Shown here piece by piece: positions 21,405 to 34,649 of a stretch of DNA of 64,000 nucleotides. Source of the stretch: Sodiomyces alkalinus F11. Its lineage: Eukaryota > Ascomycota > Sordariomycetes > Glomerellales > Plectosphaerellaceae. Every line of letters begins with the position of its first letter. Within the stretch, counting starts at the first letter, position 1. A program made the position numbers and the translations under genes. The stretch lies in the NCBI RefSeq assembly GCF_003711515.1, contig NW_021167080.1, positions 3,570,155 to 3,634,154 on the forward strand, written 5' to 3'. Under the pieces are notes generated by a model that was not told where the DNA came from, did no database searches, and saw only the letters and a program-made list of their open reading frames with translations.

Positions 21405-22372
21405 TTTGATGGGTTGTAAAGGGGTTTAGACCTTGGGGTTCTTGTGAAGAGGCGGGTTGGGATTTGGAAGGATGATTGTTTGTTGAGCTTGTTGGTGGTA
21501 GTGAGATGGGAAGGAAAAGGTCATCTGGACGGGAGGTGAAGGGCACTTTATGCTCAAACTGGGACAATGATTTCAAGATCTTCGACACCAAAAAAAGGCA
21601 ATATTGGAATGGAAGGAAGGGGCAGCTTCGAGGCTCGCCTCAGATTCTGCTGTGATTGGATAGAGGACACGCACAATGGGACGGGGGCGTGTCGTAGCAG
21701 AGGCACTGATCCGGCCATCATACGTGCTATTGTCTCCCAGCATGATAACCTTGATATTGTCGTCTCTCGAGGAACCATTGAGGCCGGTTGTGGGTCGCGG
21801 GGCGACAAGCATCTGGCGGCATCGCATCAAACCTTGTCCTTGTACAGCTACCCTTCTCGAACATATCTGGTGGCCAATTCTTTGAGACATGTCAAAGATG
21901 AGACATAAACGGAGAAAAAAGAAATCCGGAGATATGGTAGTGTGTTGGGTGTGTCCAAGGTGTTGGAGATGGTGATGGCTAGCGTTAAGGGGGGTACCCG
22001 TCTTTGTATTGTTCTCCTGATCTTAGCATTGTTCCGCACCGCCCTTGATCCGCCCCTATTCGGCCATGGTGCCCCCACAGCCCAGAGCATTGGACTCAAA
22101 AGGATATTCGCACGATAAGACCGAGGTGATATCAAAGATTCCTTCTGCGTATATTCTGGCCTGGAGGGGAAATCCATGCCCAACTTCCTTTGGTCCCATA
22201 AAATTATGTATGTCTCCCTTGGGTGACCAGGTGTGTTGCTGTGGCTCGTGAACTCCATACAAAAAATGGTGGATATACGCAGGGCAAAGCAGACCTGGCT
22301 ACTAGAAGCTATTATCATAATGGTCATATAACGTACCCTCGTGGCCTTCATCATGGTCGAAGTGTGGACTGT
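21405..22372. other. Intergenic region CaaX peptide / cyanase
   Basis: 968 bp, the probable promoter of the small peptide gene plus the cyanase 3' UTR. No further gene was recognised. Confidence 0.45.
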
Positions 22373-23030
22373 CTAGAACCGAGTGAAAGGAAGCCTGAAG
22401 GGCAGAATTAGCCTCGTTGGGGCAATGGAGATAGGGAGGGAGATTTGGGGACTGAACGAACCATTTGCCTTTCAGGGTGATAACCACCCAAGGGTTCCCC
22501 GTTTCATCTACCTCCTTGTCGACATATGTCCGGAATGCGATGGCGCTCATGATACCGTCGCCAAACTTCTCATTCAAGACAGCCTTGAATGCATAGCCGT
22601 AGTTCTGGACAATCTCATAGAGGCGGTAGATGAGGGGTTCGACGGGGGGCATGGGTCCTGCGCGGCCCCGGTCGGGAAAGCGCATCAGGGGGGCCAGGCT
22701 CTCCTCAGTCAAATCCAGTAGATGGGAGAGCGTGACGACGTCGTCCGCGGACGCCTGGACCTGGCCGTAAAACATGCCTGCCACGGCAACCTCGCTTATG
22801 CCTAGGGCCTTGGCCATGTCCTCGAACGACACTCCTTTGATGGCCTTGGCCCGGAATAGATGTTGGCTCACCTCGGGCAGGCGATCGGCCATGGACGACT
22901 GGTCGTGGAGTTAGGTGGCAGTTTAGCAAGAGTGGGGGAGGAGATATGAGGAAGATGGATGTTGAGAAAACAAGGGAGAGAACAATGTCCAACTCACATC
23001 CAAGGTGGCAAGTCCTCCGTCTGTTGTCAT
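22373..23030 (-). CDS. CYN1: Cyanate hydratase (cyanase)
   Basis: Exons 22998-23030, 22462-22898 and 22373-22394 give 163 aa, the usual fungal cyanase length. The spliced start reads [20 protein letters not shown]. The 22-nt last exon supplies LPFTRF, so the end reads KGKWLPFTRF as in the family. The N-terminal helical domain contains [20 protein letters not shown]. The catalytic domain has [17 protein letters not shown], with the conserved Arg and Glu, and [11 protein letters not shown] with the catalytic Ser. The enzyme converts cyanate plus bicarbonate to carbamate and CO2, and carbamate then yields ammonia and CO2. It forms a cytosolic decamer. Using the unspliced reading frame would give a wrong, longer C-terminus. 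Confidence 0.96.
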
Positions 23031-24054
23031 GATGAGTTGCTGAATCCTGACAATCCTGACTGTTATTTTCCTTTTCTCCTTGACCAATTACAGTGAATGG
23101 AGATGCATAGTTGCACTCAGGTTATGCTGTTGGTGAGAAGTTGAAAGCCAAGTGGCGTGGCAGATGACCCAGGTGTCAGATATTGGCCTCTCGAGGGCGT
23201 TGGGCCGCGTATCGTAAGCGTGGGCATTTCACGAAGTGCATACTGAGTACATATATGTATGCGAAGGTCTGACCTCATTGCACCGGCAATATAAACGTCA
23301 CTTCCCCGGGTTCAGATAAGGTACGAACTACAGGTGGTGTGGAATCTGGGGTCAGGTACGTATAAACGGAATACTGCTTTGTTGTTGGTTAGCAAGGACA
23401 GGAGACAGGAGCCGGCGGAGCCCGTGGGGTTACGTACTGTATATGAGTTTGTAAGTGTCTAAGCTATCTGACTGCAGTCGTGATGTTGCAGGTCGAGCAT
23501 ATGCATGTATCACTCAGTTGTTGTCTCCCTCCCGTCGTGATGAACACAGTACGTACGTTATGTATACTTTGTACGTACGTCGTAGTAGCCCCGTGCGGGG
23601 CATACCAATGGTTCGTCAGTATTGCGGTCATCGGTCATCACTACCAAAGGTATACCATGTACGGATTTCTCCACGCATAGGTCCATCGTTTTCAACTTCG
23701 GATTAAAAGCAGGAAGTCGCAGTTCCCTCATTTTGGTTCGCTGCTACTTCGTACTTCCAGCAAAAGAAGACAAATAGAATGGAGTCTAGGTATATCAGGT
23801 ATCGTGGTCGGTACGGATAGGTATACGTACAGAGCAATCCGCAATGGTCTGAAGTGGATCGGGTTGCCTGTTTCTCCCAGGATGCGACTCGCCAGCGCAC
23901 CGAGTGGGTAATTGCCTGTTAAACGTCTGCCACCGAAGACACGGATGTCTATCGCTGCAGCCTCCCCTAGCCGATGACGCTTTTGGAGATTGGCCCCCAT
24001 CTGTTTGGCCCCCATTCCGTCGTCCCAGCCAAGGTAAACCATCAAGCAGAAGCA
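23031..24054. other. Intergenic region cyanase / AIM6
   Basis: About 1 kb with no supported gene. GTACGTACGT-type words occur near 23550-23580. Confidence 0.45.
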
Positions 24055-25410
24055 TCATGCAGACCTCCTGCAGCCCGGACGGCCCGACGCTGAAGAGTTT
24101 ACCTCCCGCCCCTCCATTTCCGGGCATGGTTGGCTTGGAAGAGTTGCGTTCTGCAGCGTCGGCCAACCCATCGCCTTCCACACTCTCTCGGCCCCTTGGA
24201 CGTCGTCGACGTTGATCATGTCGACTCCCTCCTTGATGAGTACGCCCCAGATATGGTTCCGCACACTGATAGGCCACGATGGCAGCCCCCAATACCGTAT
24301 TCTGAGGCCGTGCCTGTGCGCTTCAGCTACTTGCCTCCTCAGCATATCTAGCTGGCTTCGCGATAAGCTGCCTAACCATACCCAGCCGATGGCTTCACTG
24401 AACGATTGGCTCGCGTAGTACGAGTTGCAGACGCCGAAACTGGAGCCCTCTAGCTCGTCGATGGGCGCATCGAAGAAGTAGTCGCGGTACGTAGAGTTCT
24501 GCATCAGCAATCCAAAGTCGGTCTCGCCTGTGCCAACCACGGTAACTGGGCCGTACCGGACATGCCCGTCCGTGGTGGAGCTGAGCCAACCCCGTCGTCG
24601 CAACGGCTCGAGTTGCCGGACCACTACCGGCCATGTGTGTTCTGGCCTCGTCTTTAGATCCACCAGGAGGACCAAGGTCTGTGACGGGTTCATATCAAAC
24701 ACTCCGCGGGCCGTCGTGTTCAGCCCATTGTCCAACGCGCTGTTCTTCTCCTCGAGAAGCTTGACCAGAGGATCAATGTACATGCGGGTAAAGGTGTTAC
24801 TTTCGCGCAGCTCCCATATCCTGTGGCCAATATAGAGTTCCTCCTGCCCCAGGTGCCACACATCGGCTTCGATACTAACACAACCCGCTCGCAGAGCGGT
24901 GAAGACTGGCTCTTGTCTCCAGTAGTCGTTATGGGAATGACACGGGATTGGTATGACATCCTCATTATAGAGGTAGACGTACACGGTGCTGTGTCTGAGA
25001 AGCCTCCGGAATAGTAGAACTCCGGTCCCCAGCATGCAGAAGAATAGCCTACAACCCGTTCTCTCACGGTAAGTTTGATGCCAACCTCACCATATAGGAA
25101 CTATGGACAGGGTCCGCGAGGGTTAGTTGAGAAACTTCACTTACACCAGCACCACGCAAGCAAAGCAACTTGGGAAGAACCGTGGCCTCCGAGGCTTCCG
25201 CGGCAGTGCGCTGAAGCCTGGGTCGGTGAAAATCAGGCGATCGATTTCAGCCTCTTCGACATCTATGGCTTTTGAGACGAGGGGCTCGTATATCTTCACG
25301 TCGCCCGGCCTGCCGTTGCCATCGTTGATATGCTCAGGGGGTTGGCGATACCAAGGAGGGAATCTAAGAGAGCGCTGCACCGGCTGAAAAAAAGCCGCCA
25401 AGGGTGGCAT
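24055..25410 (-). CDS. AIM6: AIM6-like phosphodiesterase-fold membrane protein
   Basis: Exons 25145-25410 and 24055-25048 give 419 aa from MPPLAAFF; an upstream Met in the same frame (25590) is possible. The N-terminal part is soluble, then the splice creates a single membrane segment (FFPSCFACVVLV joined to LFFCMLGTGVLLF). The luminal or extracytoplasmic domain begins NEDVIPIPCHSHNDYWR and continues with AGCVSIEADVWHL, LVLLVDLKT and, later, GVDMINVDDVQGAE. This is the glycerophosphodiester-phosphodiesterase-like fold of Aim6, with the His, Glu and Asp expected of a metal-dependent site. The yeast name comes from altered mitochondrial inheritance of mutants; the substrate is unknown. The first exon is my inference from phase and the restored hydrophobic helix. 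Confidence 0.85.
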
Positions 25411-26722
25411 GCTGGGCAGACTCAAACCACGAAGATAGGGTCCGAAGGACTTGTGTCGGGCTGAGCCGAATCCCACCACATATTCGAGGCCCGCGAGGCC
25501 CGTAGAACGCCGATAGCGAACCCGGAGAGGAAGTCGAGGAGAAAGATTCTGCGAGGAACAGTACTGCGCTCGCAAACGAGGAGCAGACAACGTCCAAAGT
25601 GAAAAGGCTACCCATCCATATACATCGCTCGACCCAAGATGTGAAGATGGAATAGTGGGGGGTACGGGAAATATCTACATTAATAAAGCAAAATATCACC
25701 ATACCATCTATCAAACGGATAGTCCTCGTCCTCCTGCTTAACTATTCGCACGAGGCAGCTTCTGTCCAATGTACAATATCACAATGGAAGCGCAACCTCA
25801 ACTCGCGAATCGGTGCAACACGTGGTACTGTGATAGGGGGGATCAGGGTCGGGTTGAGTTGTGCCGTTGGCCGACATGCAGGCCGTGTTTTGCTGTCTAA
25901 ATGCTTCTTGGACTCGACCATTCCAGGGTTCCCCGGTCGTTCCGGGGGAGCGAGAAGGCGAAGATCCAGGACCCAGCACAGCTCAGTCTGGCCTTTCACA
26001 GCCCCTCTTTCTCGATGGTCGATATACTGATGTAAGTTTTCCTGCTTCCCGTACTTCCCGGACCCCCTTTGCTGCCTCATCTACACGAGGCCGCTTTAGT
26101 GGTACAAATTTACCATACGCCATCTGTGACCGGTTCTCTCTAGTGATATCGGAGTAGGATGCGAGGGTCCATGTGATTTGCGGCCCATGATATCGTACGT
26201 AATTCATGGCCATAATGTGCGAGTCAGAGACCATGGTCGTGCACGAGTACGTTTGATAGGCAGCCGGATTTCGGGTGATAATTATCTTGCAGCATGTGGG
26301 TGCACGACGAAAAGCCTCTGGCCAGCAGATCAAAATCGTCGTCACCTCCTAACTTCGTGAAACCAGATCCCATCACAGGACAGGGTACGTACCGTCAAGT
26401 GAGATAAATGACCGTTGTGGAGTATTAACATACTCCGAAGTTCACGCGAGCAAGCGCATGGACCACCACCCATTTTCGACCTCGAATTCTCAATCTCACC
26501 GCCTTTGACCTAGAATTTTTGCCCCACTATCATGATCATTATCCTGATGCTCCATATCGGTGCTTGTTAGACTAAAATTGAACCTCTGCTCTCCGATTTG
26601 AAATTTGCAGACCTTTTTGTCCTTTTGTCTTTTCTTTCTTTTTATTTTCATTTTATTATATTTTTGGCAGGCGCGGTCACGGAGGACGTAGTACCCGTGT
26701 CGGCTCTCGAATTGCTTACACC
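25411..26722. promoter_or_regulatory. Divergent intergenic region AIM6 / Lys-rich protein
   Basis: 1.3 kb between divergent starts, the promoters of both genes. No coding sequence was recognised. T-rich stretches lie at about 26600-26660. Confidence 0.4.
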
Positions 26723-27720
26723 ATGCCACACAAACATACAAGAAGAGACCATGATCCATCAGCGTTTGTGCTTCCTCTATTCCTTGTCGCATAAGCATTC
26801 ATTAACACACGGCCTCTAGATTCGATTTGCCTCCATCCCAGATCGCGAAACCTTTGCCTGTCAACCGTAGCCGCAAACATGAAGATGCCAGTGCAAAGAC
26901 CTCGTCTGCGACAGGCCCCAAGAAGCGCAAGGCTCGTCGCGACCCCGACGATGCTCCGCGTGCCTTTAAGCGCCTAATGTCCTTCGCCCAGGGCAAGAAG
27001 CCCAGATCTGGTCTAGATGACGGCTCTACCCCATCGAAGAAACGCGCAAAGGCGACACCCTCAACGGCCGGCCCTACCGGCTCTACAAACCCCCAGATGC
27101 CAACCATCCGCCCCGGAGAGAAGTTGTCCGACTTCGCGGCTCGAGTTGATGCCGCCCTTCCGCTTTCCGGGCTCGTGACCAAAACCGTCAAGGACGGCAA
27201 AGATCCCCTGGGTCTCAAAGTGCGCCGCACCAAGAAGGAGAGGAAGATGCACAAGCTCTACGAACAATGGCGGGAGGAAGACAAGCGAATCAAGGAAAAG
27301 CGCGAGGAGGCCCTGGAGGAGGAAGCCGAACGCCAGCTGGACCAGGACTTGGCTAACGGGACCCTGACCACCGAGTGGCCGACGCATTACGACGACGCGA
27401 CAGAGGAAGGAGGCAAAAAGAAAAAGAAGAAGAAGAAAGGCAAAGCCAATGCGCCCGACGAGGAGGACTTGTGGGAGCAGCTGCAGAGGAAGGCGAAGGA
27501 AGCGAAGCCGAGTCTCCATGACGTCGCGAAAGCTCCGCCCACCTTGCCCAAGAACATCCGTGCAGTTTTTAAAGTCCGCGGTGCCGCTGTCGACGTCGAG
27601 AACGTCCCCAAGGCTTCTGGCAGCTTGAGGAGGCGCGAGGAGTTGCAGACCATCCGCACTGAAGTGGTGGAATCTTATCGGAAGGCGAGAGACGAGAAGC
27701 GGGCCCGGACTGTATTGTGA
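26723..27720 (+). CDS. Lys/Glu-rich conserved protein, probably nucleolar
   Basis: Exons 26723-26763 and 26820-27720 give 313 aa. The first exon encodes MPHKHTRRDHDPSA and splices in phase 2 to FDLPPSQIAKPLPVN; without it the long exon has no proper ATG near its start. The protein is very basic, with KKRKARRDP and KKKKKKKKGK tracts. A conserved core is MPTIRPGEKLSDFAARVDAA, then DPLGLKVRRTKKERKMHKLY and a Glu/Arg helix likely to be a coiled coil. The C-terminal part ends in SYRKARDEKRARTVL. The composition fits a ribosome-biogenesis or nucleolar protein, but I cannot name the family. It lies 668 bp upstream of TFC3 on the same strand. Confidence 0.82.
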
Positions 27721-28387
27721 TCAAAATATTCAAAGAATATAGGAGGCCGTACTTGTTGCACGGTATTAAGACCATCTTACGGACTCGTGCTGTGGGAATC
27801 TCCTACGTGGCTACATGGTATGATTGGAGCTTCGGGGGTGTCCTCCGTACTGCTGGACCGGATTCAGTGGCATATCGAACAGGAATCGAAGCGACAAGTT
27901 ACGAAGCCAGCACCCGCTCAAAATCAAAGTATTTTGCGAACAACATATCATGTATGAAAAATTGAAGATCAAGTGTGCAAAAGCATATTCAATACTGGTT
28001 CGTACTTGTCCGGACCTGTAGATGGACCCTGCGGATACCTTTCGTCAGTTTTTGCATGCCGTTTCCGTACGAGGGTACTTCGTTGGGTACCTTAAAGTAA
28101 ACTGCGGTTATCCGATTAATCATCAGTTCTCTTATCGCGATTGTGCGCCCCATTCTTTTCTACTTTACACTACCTTACCTTACCGTACCTTTTATTGAAA
28201 TATTGGTACGTACCTTCAACCCTCGACTTTTGCCAAGCCCTCCCCGAAAACACTTCACTCCAACCAAAGCGACGTCGCGTTTCTTGCTTAATGTCATCGG
28301 TTCGATTCACCATCATTACGCAGCTCCCTATATTTGATTTTCCCTTGCAAAACAACCAGTATGCGGGCAAGGTAGAAGCTCTGTATC
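27721..28387. other. Intergenic region upstream of TFC3
   Basis: 667 bp. Contains TACCTTACCTTACC-like words near 28170-28190. No gene was recognised. Confidence 0.4.
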
Positions 28388-31300
28388 ATGTCTATAAGCC
28401 TGGAAGGATTGATTAGCTATCTTATTCGTGACATTTCTTGCCACGGCGAGCTAGGTGAGTTGATCTCCATACTTGGACCATCTGAGGCTTCGAGCTTCAC
28501 CCCTGGAAGACGCCCTGGTACTACCTTAGTCAAGATAGTACCTTTACTGCCAGTCTTTATATTCATGCATCGCGAATTTTTATCTTTATTTCTTTCTTCT
28601 ATTTCTCTTTTTTGATCATTCGACAGGCTAACACACGGTCTCAGGTTGCTCCGTTTCGTATGTGTTGACCAAGGTCCGGAGCCTCAGCCATGACGGTCAG
28701 GACCCGGACAAGGCCGTCATAATAACCGTTGAGGATGTAGCCAGCGGTCCCGAGCACTCCTTATGTTCAGCTGTTTGGGATTGGCTCAGGGTGCGAGATG
28801 ATATCTCTGTCGGCCCCGAGCGACGATGGAATCACCTCACCCTTGCCGAAATTCTTGCACTACCCGAGAATGTATCCTCCTCCTCGGCAGAGTCTGCTAC
28901 CGCTAATCCCGGTCCTGATCTGGCATTCTCCAGTTTGCCCGGTCATCAGGGGCAGCACGGTAATCAAAGCGAAGGTTCCGACCCCAGCACGCCCCAAGAA
29001 ACAGAAACACCAAAGCGCCCGAGACTGTACGCCAGCGAAGCGCGAATGTGGGACTCTATTGCCGGCCACCCCGCTGATTTCAAGCGCATATCCAAGTTTG
29101 AATGGGCGGCTCTGGTGGGCATCGCCAGCACTAAGCACGAGGGAATTCTGCAGAGTGATCTATGCCGACTTGTGGGCCAGGACAAGAGGTCACTCCCCAA
29201 GAGAACCGATGCTCTTGCTCAAAAGGGCTACATCCTGAAGCGCACGACGCTCGTCAGGGGCATCAAGACGAGCAAGTTATGGCTCCGCCGCTTTGCACCG
29301 AAGCTGCCCCCTGATCCAACCAAGGTTGTCGACGGCGAAGCCGTTAGCACCCGTTTAGTTTTCGGACCTATCACGCACGACATGAACCCCGTCTCTTGGT
29401 GCGGCCGCTGGACAGGAAAATCCATTGACACTCACGCGTTTGCGAGGACGAGCATAGAGGTTATCAAGGAGTGGAAAGTCATCCGCTACCAGGATTTGCG
29501 GCGGAAGCTCGGAATCGAGGGCCTCCCATGGCAGATGAAGTATCAGGCCAAGCTGTGTCGCTGGATGGTGCGGAGAGGCATCGTTCAGTTTGTCGCCGCC
29601 ACACTCGGAGACAGGCTTTTCAAGGATTGCCTGAAGTATGTACGCGATTTTACCCCAGAAGATTGGGAGATTTACCTCAGAACCGGCAAAAAAACGGCTC
29701 AAGTCATGCCCGGAGGCGAGGCACCCGATCCATACCAGCGGCAAATCGCAGCCATGTCTCGTGCGGGCGGAACAAGTTCATCAAATTCCGGGGGCCGGGG
29801 TAAAACTAGACGAGGACAGGGTGCCATCGCTCCCAAAGACGCTTGGAGTCCCGAGAAACCCCTTTTAGTTGCCATGATGGACGTGATCCGGGGCAAAGGG
29901 GTCAAAGGGGTGGCAAACCGGATGATTAGCGAGGGCACCATCGGACCGCCATTTTGTCGGTTTACATCAGCTATCACGACCACGCTTGCTTCACCTTCCC
30001 TGCAACCTCCGCATCTTGCCCATTTTCAAGTGGCCAGCCGGCTTGAGCGAGTGGAAAAAGCGATGATCTATTTCTACTCCATGCCACATCTTACAAAGTC
30101 AGGAAGCATCCTTTCCATTGCTGCTGCCACTGACCAGGCCCAGCCGGAGCAGGCATTGGCGACACCTGCCGCAGGCGATGACGCTATATCGAACGATGCT
30201 GGCCGGAATTCGGAGGAGCACTTTCGGCCGCTCCTCCAAACGGAATTGATCGAAGACGCACTCAGTCTGACGGCAATATCCCTGGACGCCGGGATCAAGC
30301 GCCCTCGGGAATACACAAGACGAGAGGCTCATACTATCAGGATCATGAAGGATGCGATTGCACGGGTAGATGGAGCCCAGGGCGTTGTATCTGACGGTAA
30401 TCAAGAGGAAAATGAAGCACAGCCGGCAGTCACGGGTGATGCGAGTGAGGCGCAACCTCTTGTGGTCTTGGAACGTGGCGAAGAGCAAGAAGAGCGCAAT
30501 CATGATAAACGACGCCCCAAGACGCTCATTGTTACGTTCAAGATCAACTCTGCACGGCTTTCATATATTCTTGAGCCTTCACGCATCCCTCCTTCTGGGA
30601 ACGCAACTGCTGTTGATGAGGCTAACGGCCCAGAGGTGACTGCACAAGAGAGAGATGAGACAGTCGGCCAACAGAAAAACGCCACAGTAGAAACCCCTGG
30701 TTCAGCGCCACAAAACATCGACACGGAGGAGGTGACTGTCGCGACCGAAAACTCACAAGAAGCTTCGTCCCCTTTACCCCCTATCCCGGCACCCGCCCGG
30801 CGAGGACGTCCAAGAAAAGCGGACAGCAAAGGCAAAGCAGAAGCAAAAGCCAGCAATAAGAAAGGAGCCAAGCCTGGCGTGTTCAAGTGTGAAAAATGCG
30901 GAGGAGTCTGGAAGAACGACAATGGTCTGAAGTATCACTTGGAGAAATCCTCCTCGACCTGCAACTCGTCTTATGTTCCACCACCCCCGAAGACGTCGCG
31001 ACGAAGAAGGCCAAGTCCTTCTCCACCTCCACCTCCACCTCCACCGCCTCCCAATGCTTCCGAGATGCCCCTGGCTGAACTTACTCCGAGACGACCTGTT
31101 CGAGCAGCTGCAAAGAGAGCCGCTCTGGATACTACTGAAGCGTCTGTTAAGACGACCAAGCAGCTCACGAGGGTACCACACAGCGTCCACGACGCGCCTT
31201 TGATCGCAAGGGTGACACACCGTCGATATGCCGAGGTCACTAAAGCCAAAACGTCGTCCGTTATTGGCAAGGATGGCCCCGGAATTTCAGACGAACCTGC

Positions 31301-34300
31301 CAAGCAAGAAGGGCCAGAACCCTCACTTGAAATTGAGTGTTCCGCCGGCGGGCTGATCTCTTCGTCGACTGCATTGGCCAAGGACGTATTGCTGGGGCAG
31401 AGGCGGCCACTGCTGAAGTCTGTACGGGCAGATTTGCGCGGAGACATATCGCGGGACACCGATTTTACGCACAGGCGACATTTGACTCCCAATGAAGCGG
31501 ACTTGACTTCAGTGACTGGAGCTCCTCAGCCTTCTACACCTGTGCCCAAGACGACAGATAGTGCATGGTCGTTTTCCCAACCCGAAGACTTGCAGCCGAG
31601 GCCGGAGCTCTATGCTGAACAACCGAGTTATATCTCTGTCCCTGGTTTCGAGATGTCGCAACCTTATGAGCAGATGGATACACATGGCTATCGCCGGAAT
31701 TCCCAACCCCACTGTGTGGCCGAGATCGTCTTGTATCTGATATATGCAAACCAAGGCGTGTTTCCCGGAGGTCGCTCCATTTGGGTTGCCATACTCTCTA
31801 TCTGGGAAACAGCCTTCCCCGACAAGCCGCACCCAAGTTATAGCAGCTCGCAACTCGTCGTCTCCAGACTTGTCGAGCGGAAGCAAATCACCAGAGTCAC
31901 TCACGCTTTTCGGGACTCGAAAGGCATGTTCAAATACTGCTACGTTCTTTTGACGCCCGGCATTGACCCCCTTTCACCTCCTGCTGTCGCAATCAAAGAG
32001 CGGATCATCGCTCAATACCCACAAACCTATGTCCCGCCAGGTTTCGTTCCCTTGTCTGGGATGCCGGACGGCGACAACTTCTACGACGACCTGGACGATA
32101 AACATGCGCGGCCCGGCCGGCAGAGAACTACGAGAGACATTGAAGTCCTGGATGCTCCGTTCTACGCCAAAAGAAGAGTTGCCAAGAGGAAGCCAGGCGT
32201 TGTGGGACCTGAGGTCATGTCCCCGAGCAAACGGCCAAGACAAGAGACTCCTAATACACCTAGAGAGCAAGACAGGCGACGTGACGTCTTTAGGGTGCTT
32301 GTAGGGGAGCCTAAATACGGGGCAAACCAAAAGCCTTCATTACCACGACAGGAAACGACGAACACGTTCTTGAAGCTCACGTTTCTGGAACCTAATCAGT
32401 TTTTGGGGGACGGAGGACCAGAGGAATCCTCGTCGGAAGGGGAAGAGAGTGACCTGGGAGATGGGCTCCAGGTCTCTCCCCCGATACCGTCACTTCCTTC
32501 TCCTTCTCTTCCGTCCTCGTCTGACACCCCCCAGAAGAATCACAATCACGAGGAGTCGCAGGCGTCTAGTATGCCAGTCTTTGCCGCAATACACGCCATC
32601 CAGGGCAAATCGGGACGGTGGCCGCGGCCGTCCCTGAAGTTCTATGAACGTATCGAGAGCTTGACCACTAAGGGCTGGATGCCTGGCCCACAGTGGTTTC
32701 TCAAAAGCCGTCTACCGAAGAGCTTGGCGGATATCGCTCCCTTCCGCCATCGCCCTGTAGATGGAGATCTTTATGCTGCCGACGTCGCCTTCGAAAATCA
32801 GGTGAAGGCTTGTAGAAGGTGGGAGCACAGTCCGGACACCAAGCGTCTCATTATGCTCGGGACTATCGCGCCAGAGTACTTCTTTATCAATCATGAAATG
32901 CAGCGGCCAGTCGAGTGGCAACCCCAAGCTCTCGAATGGCACCCTGAAAACCACCTGAACCTGGAGGATGACACCGCCGAGCGTCATCGTGTCCCGTCAG
33001 TCGACAAGAGACGTCCTGGACCCAAGATTAACAGGAAACCCCCGAAGCGGCGCAGGTTGGACTCGACGGGCTCGCAGTCTCCCCCGCCGAGCGACCTCGT
33101 ACCACAGATTGACCTGACGACGAGGAAGTTGATGTCTTGGAAACGGAGTCTGCCCACCGAGGCTGATGTTCTCTTGTCCGATCAGGTGCTTGATGGGGAG
33201 GACGACGTTTTGCTCCTCGCAGCTTTCGTCGCAACGAGGACGCTGCTCGGCGGTGCCGACAAGTACATCGAATGGGGATTGTTGATGAAGCTGTTCCCCC
33301 AAAAGTCTCTTGCTTTCTTGCGCAAGTTCTGGAGCAAAGCACGTAAGGATCGACCGGCCTCGCTTCGTCAGATCACCGAGCGCTTCCAGAGACGTTTCAT
33401 CCCAGCCTACGAAAGGGGCGAAATAGCTCCCATCAACTTCGACGACTACGAGGATTATGACTGGGCCAGCCTGATCCGTTGGACGGCCGCCCTCGTTGAT
33501 GACACCATTTCGCTCCCCCCGACTCGGGAGGAGCTGATTCGGTACTATTCCCTCGATTCTACCATGGCGGACCCCAACGACTGGCAAGAAGAGTATTACA
33601 GTGCCACGTCGTCCCTTTTCAGCAGGCTGGAGGCGTTGACCTCAAAGCCGGCCGTCATGTGCGTCGACGAACCACAAAAAGCAGGGCCGGAATGCGATGA
33701 CGAATTGGTCCGCGCGAAGTCCTGGGTGCGTGCCCTCTGCTACACACCAGTGGGCCGGGCAGACGAAACGAGAGACAAGATGGCCGGAGTCACGGACCGA
33801 GGCGAGGAATACAACAACAGCCTCCTCGAAAGAGCCGTAGCCGCGCTGCAATATCAGAGCATCATCACGCGCACGAAGAAAAGCAAGAGCGAGCACCGTC
33901 CATACCGGCTGACCGAGGTGTATCTTCCCAGATTGCTGAAGATGAGCAACGTGCAGAAGTTCATGGAAGCGGCCAACTTCAAAGCCAAGCTGGACGCCAA
34001 GTTTCGTCGGAACGAAAATGTACGAATCCCGTACGTTCTGAAAGACGGCGAGGTCATGGCCATGATCAACCTCCAAGCCCACGGGCGTGTGATCATCACC
34101 CCCGTCGACGTACCTCACATCCCCCTCGGGTTCAAGCCCGGCGTGTACGAGAGCCGCAAGTTCCCCAAATCATTCTACAACTTCGGCCTCGAGATCAGCC
34201 CGGCCGCTACGTACCTCTATGACGAAGACCTCGCCCCCCTCCGGGAGGCCGAAGTGAACCACCCACCCCTGAAGAACCGCGACGGAGCCATCCCCATTTG

Positions 34301-34649
34301 GTGCGACTTCCTCGAGCACATGAAGTGGGAGCGCTGGGCGCAGGTCCTCGGTGCCGTCACTTTCGCGGTCGCTATGCGCGGCCCGCTGGACATTGGCGGC
34401 GCGGTATTTGCGCTGCGACCATATCTTGAGGAGTTCGAGGTTCAAATGGCCCTTGACTGGGGGTTGCAGCATGAGGTATTTGAGAGGACGGGGTCCGGCA
34501 GCTATACGGCGGCCGAGTGGTGGTGGCTTGTCGTTGGCAGGCAGGTTGAGATGGCCAGGAAGGGCGGGATTAGCAAGGAGGTCGACGAGCAGGAGAGTGA
34601 AGAGAGCGAGTTGGATGATAGTGAGATTGAGAGCGGGGGAGGGGAGTGA
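28388..34649 (+). CDS. TFC3: TFIIIC B-block-binding subunit (Tfc3-like)
   Basis: Exons 28388-28454 and 28645-34649 give 2023 aa. The first exon encodes MSISLEGLISYLIRDISCHG and joins in phase 1 to CSVSYVLTKVRSL. The B-block-binding winged-helix region is at about residues 130-220 (WAALVGIASTKHEGILQSDL, then LPKRTDALAQKGYILKRTT). Later come an AT-hook-like ARRGRPRKADSK (about residue 738) and a single zinc-finger-like block FKCEKCGGVWKNDNGLKYH. A Pro run and several winged-helix-like segments follow (YLIYANQGVFPGGRSIW). The end is Glu/Ser-rich. It recognises the internal B box of tRNA genes and recruits TFIIIB/Pol III. The AT-hook and finger add possible DNA contacts and are seen directly; their role is inferred. 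Yeast Tfc3 is shorter (about 1160 aa). Confidence 0.92.

Noticed and set aside
21160..21591. 143-codon minus-strand open frame overlapping the CaaX peptide in another frame
   Set aside because: Its Ser/Pro/His-rich content looks like translated leader and UTR; the short frame with the CaaX end is better framed by start context and upstream stop.
24055..25410. Two separate genes instead of one AIM6-like gene
   Set aside because: The 25145-25410 segment joins in phase with a good GTAAGT donor and completes the transmembrane helix of the downstream domain, so one gene is simpler.
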